A program made the position numbers and the translations under genes. From assembly GCA_964518905.1 (NCBI GenBank), contig CAZFJL010000017.1, forward strand, positions 1-64,000: a stretch of DNA of 64,000 nucleotides, written 5' to 3'. The DNA is from RDYZ01 sp964518905 (GTDB lineage: Bacteria; Cyanobacteriota; Cyanobacteriia; Cyanobacteriales; Geitlerinemataceae). Positions 59,710 through 64,000 of this stretch are shown here, one piece after another (within the stretch, counting starts at the first letter, position 1; every line of letters starts with the position of its first letter). The notes under the pieces are model-generated. The model was not told the DNA's origin, did not search any database, and was given only the letters and a program-made list of their open reading frames with translations.

Positions 59710-60771
59710 ATGACAACTGCTCCGAACAAGAAACCGAATCCCATCATCGAGACGATCGTCAACCTGTTTCGGAGCCTATTCCAAAACGAGATCGTTTCGT
59801 TCATCCTCAAGCGCATCGGCCAAGCGGCAATCACGATTTTCCTGGCGTCGATGCTCTGCTTTGCGATCGTCCAGCTTGCCCCCGGCAGCTATCTCGACAC
59901 CCTGGCTCAAGACCCCACCCTCTCGCCCGAAACCCTCGAAACCCTGAAGCAAAACTTCGGTCTCGATCGCCCCGCCTATGAGCAATATTGGCGCTGGCTA
60001 ACGCGCATCGTCACCCAGGGCGATTTTGGCCGCAGTTTCAAATATCAGCAAGACGTATCGATTCTGTTGCGCGATCGCGTACCTGCAACGCTGCTGCTCT
60101 CGCTAATCTCCCTCGTACTCACCTGGGCGATCGCCATCCCGCTCGGCATCCTCAGCGCCGTCAAGCAAAACACGATCGTCGATCGGGTGCTGCAAATCGT
60201 CGGTTACACCGGCCAAGGTTTCCCGAGCTTCATCACGGCGCTGATTTTTCTAATCGTGGCGCAGACGCTATCGCCGCTCTTTCCTGTCGGCGATATGACC
60301 AGCGTTTTTCACAAGGATTTATCCTGGTTTGGGCGCGTCCTCGATGTGGCATGGCACGCCTTTTTACCGGCGATCGCCCTCAGTATCACCAGCTTTGCCG
60401 GACTGCAACGCCTGATGCGCGGCCAAATGCTCGACGTCTTGCGCCAGGATTACGTCCGCACGGCTCGCGCCAAGGGCTTACCGGAAAACCGCGTGATTTA
60501 CGTCCACGCGCTGCGTAATGCAATTAACCCGCTGATTACACTGCTTGGGTTTGAATTTGCGAGTTTACTTAGTGGGGCGTTTATTGCCGAGTTTTTCTTT
60601 AACTGGCCGGGGTTGGGTCGGTTGATTCTTGAAGCGGTACGGGCGCAGGATTTATATCTGGTGATGGCGAGTTTGATGATGGGAGCGGTGATGTTGATTA
60701 TTGGGAATTTGTTGGCGGATCTGCTGTTGAAGTTTGTTGATCCACGGATTCAGCTCAACGCCGATCGCTGA
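59710..60771 (+). CDS. DppB-like ABC transporter permease
   Basis: A 353-residue inner-membrane permease with about six helices. The N-terminus has the FILKRIGQAAITIFLASMLCFAIVQLAPG block typical of DppB/OppB, then the GLDRPAYEQYWRWL loop, and the coupling EAA motif in QDYVRTARAKGLPENRVIYVHALRNAINPLI. It ends in a final helix and a short soluble tail. It follows the fused ATPase gene and probably forms its partner. No DppC permease or DppA binding protein is present; metF is next on the other strand. The N-terminal 30 residues are an extra soluble stretch. Confidence 0.93.
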   Translation: MTTAPNKKPNPIIETIVNLFRSLFQNEIVSFILKRIGQAAITIFLASMLCFAIVQLAPGSYLDTLAQDPTLSPETLETLKQNFGLDRPAYEQYWRWLTRIVTQGDFGRSFKYQQDVSILLRDRVPATLLLSLISLVLTWAIAIPLGILSAVKQNTIVDRVLQIVGYTGQGFPSFITALIFLIVAQTLSPLFPVGDMTSVFHKDLSWFGRVLDVAWHAFLPAIALSITSFAGLQRLMRGQMLDVLRQDYVRTARAKGLPENRVIYVHALRNAINPLITLLGFEFASLLSGAFIAEFFFNWPGLGRLILEAVRAQDLYLVMASLMMGAVMLIIGNLLADLLLKFVDPRIQLNADR

Positions 60772-60800
60772 CGATCTAACGATTCTTGATCGCCTATCCC

Positions 60801-60833
60801 AGAAGTCCGACTTTTTGAAAAAGTCGGACTTCT
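60801..60833. terminator. Perfect palindrome acting as a bidirectional terminator or dispersed repeat
   Basis: AGAAGTCCGACTTTTT and its exact complement are separated by one base. It lies between the convergent DppB-like gene and metF. The same AGAAGTCCGACT/AGTCGGACTTCT unit recurs at 63105-63172. A central A/T tract inside the stem is unusual for a plain terminator. Confidence 0.75.
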
Positions 60834-60844
60834 CACCTCCCCAG

Positions 60845-61828
60845 TTAATCAATCACGGTTGCGAAGGATTGAGCCGATTGCGTTGCGCTGGCTAGGGTGT
60901 CGGTGGGTCGATCGCCCGACGCGATCGCGTTCGACAGTGGCTCAACTCCAGCCATATCCAAGATTTCGGGGATCAAATCCTCGCGGCGAATCGCCATCAT
61001 GTGAACCCCCTGGCAAATCTCACGAGCCAGACGAACTTGCTCGGCGGCGATTTTCATGCCCTCCCGTAGGGGATCATCCGCGCGATCGAGCCGCTCGATC
61101 GTCGCATCGGGAATCTGCACCCCCGGCACAAACTTATTCAGGAAACGCGCATTTTTTGCCGACTTAATCAGGAAAATTCCGGCCAAAACCGGCGCATTTC
61201 CCAGGCTCGCCACCTCGTCCATAAATTGCGCCAATACATCAAAATCTGAAATTAATTGACTTTGGAAAAACTGCACGCCGCTCGCCAATTTGCGCTCAAA
61301 ACGTCGTTTCAGGCCAGATTTACTCTTCGACTGCGGGTCAACCGCTGCACCGGGAAATAGATCCGTAGACCCATCGGTTAACGCCCGATCGTTGATATCA
61401 AAACCGCCATTTAGCTTGCCGATCGCCTGAAGCAAACGCACCGACTCGAAATCAAACACCCCCGTCGCCTTCGGATGATCCCCCGCCTTCACCGGATCGC
61501 CCGTCAGCGCCAGCACGTTACGAATCCCGAGGGCGTGAGCGCCGAGCAAGTCGGCCTGAATTGCGATTTGGTTGCGATCGCGGCACGCCATCTGCAAAAT
61601 CGGCTCAATGCCCTGCTGTTGCAGCAAAATCGCCGCCGGAAGCGACGCCATCCGCATCACCGCCCGCGACCCGTCGGTGATGTTCACCGCATGAACGCGA
61701 TCGCGCAGACCCTCTGCCAGTTCGAGCATGTGGCTCGGATCGCCCCCTTTTGGCGGGGCGATCTCGGCGGTAACGATAAATTGACGATCGCGCACCGCTT
61801 GACGCAGGCGGGAGGAAACGCGGTTCAT
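60845..61828 (-). CDS. metF: Methylenetetrahydrofolate reductase
   Basis: A 327-residue FAD-containing TIM-barrel enzyme reducing methylene-THF to methyl-THF for methionine synthesis. It opens with FIVTAEIAPPKGGDPSHMLELAEGL. Other family features are VNITDGSRAVMRM, QMACRDRNQIAIQADLLGAHALG, LALTGDP, FFQSQLISDFDVLAQFM and GVHMMAIRRED. These agree with the cyanobacterial and bacterial MetF-like group; some are shorter, NADH-independent or fused types, which I cannot distinguish. It is 74 nt downstream of trpS, same strand. Confidence 0.88.
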   Translation of the reverse strand: MNRVSSRLRQAVRDRQFIVTAEIAPPKGGDPSHMLELAEGLRDRVHAVNITDGSRAVMRMASLPAAILLQQQGIEPILQMACRDRNQIAIQADLLGAHALGIRNVLALTGDPVKAGDHPKATGVFDFESVRLLQAIGKLNGGFDINDRALTDGSTDLFPGAAVDPQSKSKSGLKRRFERKLASGVQFFQSQLISDFDVLAQFMDEVASLGNAPVLAGIFLIKSAKNARFLNKFVPGVQIPDATIERLDRADDPLREGMKIAAEQVRLAREICQGVHMMAIRREDLIPEILDMAGVEPLSNAIASGDRPTDTLASATQSAQSFATVID

Positions 61829-61902
61829 AACGAGTCCAAGGGATAAAAGCAGGTTAACTATCGTAACGGGGAATTTCGGGGGATTTTAGGGTGATCCGGT
61901 GA

Positions 61903-62913
61903 TTAAACCGGGGTCGAAAAGCCCATCGCGGTTTTGACCCGATCGAGCGTCACCGTGGCGATCGCCTCGGCCTGTTCACGACCCTGACGCAACACCGAAT
62001 CGAGATAGGCGCGATCGTCCATTACCGCCGCATATTTTTCCTGGATCGGGCGCAACGCTTCGATCGCCGTTTCCGTCAGCAGCGGTTTAAATTGACCCCA
62101 GCCCATATCGGCGCATTCCGCCGCGACGGTCTCTTTTGTTTGCCCTGACAGCAACGTATACAGCGTCAGCAGGTTGTTACACTCTGGCCGATCGGGATTG
62201 TCAAACTCCAGCCCACGCGCCGGATCGGTTTTGCATTTTTTGATCTTCTTGGTGATCGCCTCGGGTGAATCCAGCAGCTCAATCCGGCTCAACTCCGACG
62301 GGTCCGACTTCGACATCTTGCTCGTCCCATCCGTCAAACTCATCACCCGCGCCCCATCCTTGCGAATCATCGGCTCCGGCATTTTCAGCACCGGCACTTT
62401 CTTCTTGCCGAATTTATCGTTCATCCGAATCACCAGATCGCGCGTCAGCTCGATGTGCTGTTTTTGATCTTCGCCAACTGGAACCTTATCGGCGTCATAC
62501 AGCAAAATATCCGCCGCCATCAACACCGGGTAATCCAGCAGCCCCGTCCCGACGTTCTCGCCCTGCTTAACCGCTTTTTCCTTGAATTGGATCATGCCCT
62601 GCAACCAGTTGATCGGCGTAATGCAGTTCAACAGCCAGGTGAGTTCCGCATGGGCGCTGACGTGGGATTGGATGAAAATATTGGAATGCGCGAGATCGAT
62701 ACCACAGGCCAGATAGAGCGCGGCGATCGCGTAGGAATTCTCCGCCAGCACCTTCGGATCGTGCGGCACGGTAATCGCGTGTAAATCCACAACGCAGAAA
62801 AAATTATCGTACTGGTCTTGGATCTCGACCCAGTTACGAATCGCACCGAGATAGTTACCGAGGTGGAGGTTGCCGGTCGGTTGTACGCCCGAAAGTACGC
62901 GCTGTTTGCCCAT
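61903..62913 (-). CDS. trpS: Tryptophan--tRNA ligase
   Basis: A 336-residue class I synthetase. It begins MGKQRVLSGVQPTGNLHLGNYLGA (HIGH-equivalent HLGN) and has VVDLHAITVPHDP, TWLLNCITPINWLQGMIQFKEKA, PVGEDQKQHIELTRDL and the KMSKS loop GTSKMSKSDPS. The ATG is chosen by homology, as an earlier in-frame ATG adds 8 residues. The length is normal. It forms a leftward pair with metF. Confidence 0.97.
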   Translation of the reverse strand: MGKQRVLSGVQPTGNLHLGNYLGAIRNWVEIQDQYDNFFCVVDLHAITVPHDPKVLAENSYAIAALYLACGIDLAHSNIFIQSHVSAHAELTWLLNCITPINWLQGMIQFKEKAVKQGENVGTGLLDYPVLMAADILLYDADKVPVGEDQKQHIELTRDLVIRMNDKFGKKKVPVLKMPEPMIRKDGARVMSLTDGTSKMSKSDPSELSRIELLDSPEAITKKIKKCKTDPARGLEFDNPDRPECNNLLTLYTLLSGQTKETVAAECADMGWGQFKPLLTETAIEALRPIQEKYAAVMDDRAYLDSVLRQGREQAEAIATVTLDRVKTAMGFSTPV

Positions 62914-63104
62914 AAGGATTGCTAAAAACGGGATCAACGCGATCGGTGTGGCGATCGCGTTGATCTCCCTAAAATTCTTAAGATTTCGACACCCTCCAGT
63001 GTGTCACATGACGATCGCGATACACGTTAACTCGACGCTCACGCCCCGGATGAACACGATGGAGCAAGACGTGTCCGAGCAGGCATATCTAACGAGACTC
63101 ACGC

Positions 63105-63172
63105 AGAAGTCCGACTTCTAAATGAGCCGTCGCCGTTCTGGTTTTCAGGAAAATGTGAAAAGTCGGACTTCT
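63105..63172. repeat. Second copy of the AGAAGTCCGACT inverted repeat
   Basis: AGAAGTCCGACT (63105-63116) and AGTCGGACTTCT (63161-63172) are separated by 44 nt. The arms are the same as in the palindrome at 60801-60833, pointing to a dispersed element family. Confidence 0.75.
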
Positions 63173-63466
63173 AACCCGTTTTGTGTAAATCCTATCCAAA
63201 TAAAAAATTCTTTACTTCGCTGACCCCAATTGAGTAATTACCGACCTAAAATATACGTATAAACACGTACAACACCTCAGCTTTGACGACTTCGACAACG
63301 ATGCCGAGATCTCCAGATACTGGACAAAATCGACCTCTGAACAAAATCGAATTTGCGTCAATTGCAATTATTGGCAGGAACGTAACAACAAACATCTCGT
63401 CTAGCGTCTGGGGTCACGTCATACCCCCAGCACGAACGATCTTTAAGCAATGCAATCTTGTTTCGA

Positions 63467-63496
63467 TTGTTAATATTTCAGTCGTTCGTCTATAAT
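63467..63496 (+). promoter_or_regulatory. Sigma-70-like promoter of the porin gene
   Basis: TTGTTA (63467-63472) and a perfect TATAAT (63491-63496) at 18-bp spacing lie 34 nt before the start codon. GAGAGAG just upstream of the ATG supplies the ribosome site. Confidence 0.55.
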
Positions 63497-63530
63497 CTGA
63501 CATCAAACCTGTTTAGGTGTGAGAGAGAAC

Positions 63531-64000
63531 ATGCAAAAATCAATGTGGAACCTGCTGCTGGCTAGCCCCGCAGCACTGTTGGTTGGCCTCAGCGCCAACG
63601 CAAACGCGACCGAAGCGGTTAAGCCCGCTGTTGAAGTTGAAGCTTCCAAAGAGCTTTCGGTTAATGACTTCATCACAGAAAGCAACCGCCAAGAGCTGAA
63701 CGGCACAAGTGTCAGCAGCCTCGACCAAGTCACGTCGGTTTCGCAACTGTCTGACGTTCAACCGACGGACTGGGCGTTCCAAGCGCTACAATCCCTCGTC
63801 GAGCGCTACGGCTGCATCGCCGGTTACCCTGATGGAACCTTCCGTGGTAACCGTGCGCTGACCCGCTACGAGTTCGCCGCTGGTCTGAACGCTTGCTTGG
63901 ATCAAATCCTGGCTCAAGTTGGTGGTCCTGGCCTCGCTCCTGGCGACCTCGAAACCATCAAAAAACTGCAAGAAGATTTCGCAGCACAACTCGCATCGCT
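63531..64000 (+). CDS. SLH-domain outer-membrane porin (iron-uptake porin type), 5' part
   Basis: The frame is open to the right edge; 156 complete residues are visible. The signal peptide (LLLASPAALLVGLSANANA) is followed by a linker, then an SLH domain: VSQLSDVQPTDWAFQALQSLVERYGCIAGYPDGTFRGNRALTRYEFAAGLNACLDQI. The start of a coiled-coil linker follows (LETIKKLQEDF). This is the standard front end of cyanobacterial SomA/SomB and iron-uptake porins, in which the SLH domain anchors to peptidoglycan-linked polymers and an OprB barrel follows. The barrel itself lies beyond the window. Confidence 0.9.
   Translation, partial: MQKSMWNLLLASPAALLVGLSANANATEAVKPAVEVEASKELSVNDFITESNRQELNGTSVSSLDQVTSVSQLSDVQPTDWAFQALQSLVERYGCIAGYPDGTFRGNRALTRYEFAAGLNACLDQILAQVGGPGLAPGDLETIKKLQEDFAAQLAS

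Larger units (their letters stand above)
62914..63530. other. Divergent region between trpS and the porin gene
   Basis: About 620 nt. It holds the dispersed AGAAGTCCGACT repeat pair, the trpS upstream region, and a good sigma-70-like promoter close to the porin start. No gene is supported. Confidence 0.5.

Noticed and set aside
1..64000. The frequent GCGATCGC octamers as regulatory sites
   Set aside because: They are the general HIP1-type background of many cyanobacterial genomes, present in genes and spacers alike, so single copies are not evidence of an operator.

Overview
The window reads as a piece of a cyanobacterial chromosome, probably from a draft assembly of a filamentous species. 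The direct evidence is psaC (photosystem I FA/FB subunit), chlI (Mg-chelatase), a GlpX-type FBPase/SBPase, hemA, a cyAbrB regulator, several cyanobacteria-typical small families (DUF760-, DUF3134- and DUF6825-like), very frequent GCGATCGC/CGATCG (HIP1-like) motifs in genes and spacers, and an SLH-type porin start at the right edge. A run of exactly 100 N (56665-56764) shows that this is scaffolded draft sequence. The order and genus cannot be fixed from the sequence alone.

Layout. 1-6 kb: a repeat-element fragment at the very edge, a DUF760 protein, a Gfo/Idh/MocA oxidoreductase, rpe with its terminator, and a secreted S8-like peptidase whose catalytic Asp position holds Glu. 6-15 kb: a signalling block with a receiver-PAS-adenylate cyclase facing a 1081-residue GAF/PAS histidine kinase, a stand-alone CheY-like receiver, a small membrane protein, a secreted TPR protein and cyAbrB. 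15-24 kb: a 1.2 kb AT-rich gene-free stretch, two conserved hypotheticals, argS, a MITE-like element with a 9-bp direct repeat, then an O-antigen-ligase-like membrane protein, an M20 amidohydrolase and an MCE/MlaD protein in one direction. 24-31 kb: a pentapeptide protein, two tandem Spy/CpxP-like proteins that share an upstream block, a Tat-exported alpha-carbonic anhydrase, an EcfT/CbiQ-like protein and a large CapA-domain protein. 31-42 kb: an MCP with CHASE3-like sensor, a second MITE-like element with an 8-bp direct repeat, a CNNM/CBS transporter-like protein coupled to a small membrane protein, a fused DppD-DppF ATPase, a GT4 glycosyltransferase, mraY, a DUF3134 protein, a MidA-family methyltransferase and tRNA-Ser(GCT). 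42-55 kb: a pentapeptide protein, an FhaC/ShlB-type outer-membrane transporter, and a housekeeping and photosynthesis block (glpX, hemA, psaC, PP2C phosphatase, ABC1 kinase, DUF6825-like, ruvC, chlI, GAF-PAS protein). 55-64 kb: a gene-free stretch, a repeat-rich lipoprotein interrupted by the assembly gap, a second DppD-DppF fusion with a long acidic linker, one DppB-like permease, metF, trpS and the start of a porin.

How it fits together. GlpX serves the Calvin cycle and Rpe the pentose-phosphate/Calvin interconversions; HemA and ChlI bracket the chlorophyll branch of tetrapyrrole synthesis; PsaC is the terminal electron-acceptor subunit of PSI. The receiver-cyclase and the kinase form a candidate cAMP two-component pair. 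The most distinctive local features are (i) two complete and one partial MITE-like elements, the complete ones bounded by 8-9-bp direct repeats, (ii) many in-frame minisatellites in unrelated genes, all with periods divisible by three, (iii) the tandem Met/Gly-rich Spy-like pair with a duplicated promoter region, and (iv) the Glu-for-Asp S8 protein. I saw no CRISPR array, prophage, rRNA operon, secondary-metabolite cluster or restriction/defence locus, and nothing that I can confidently call a wholly new system.
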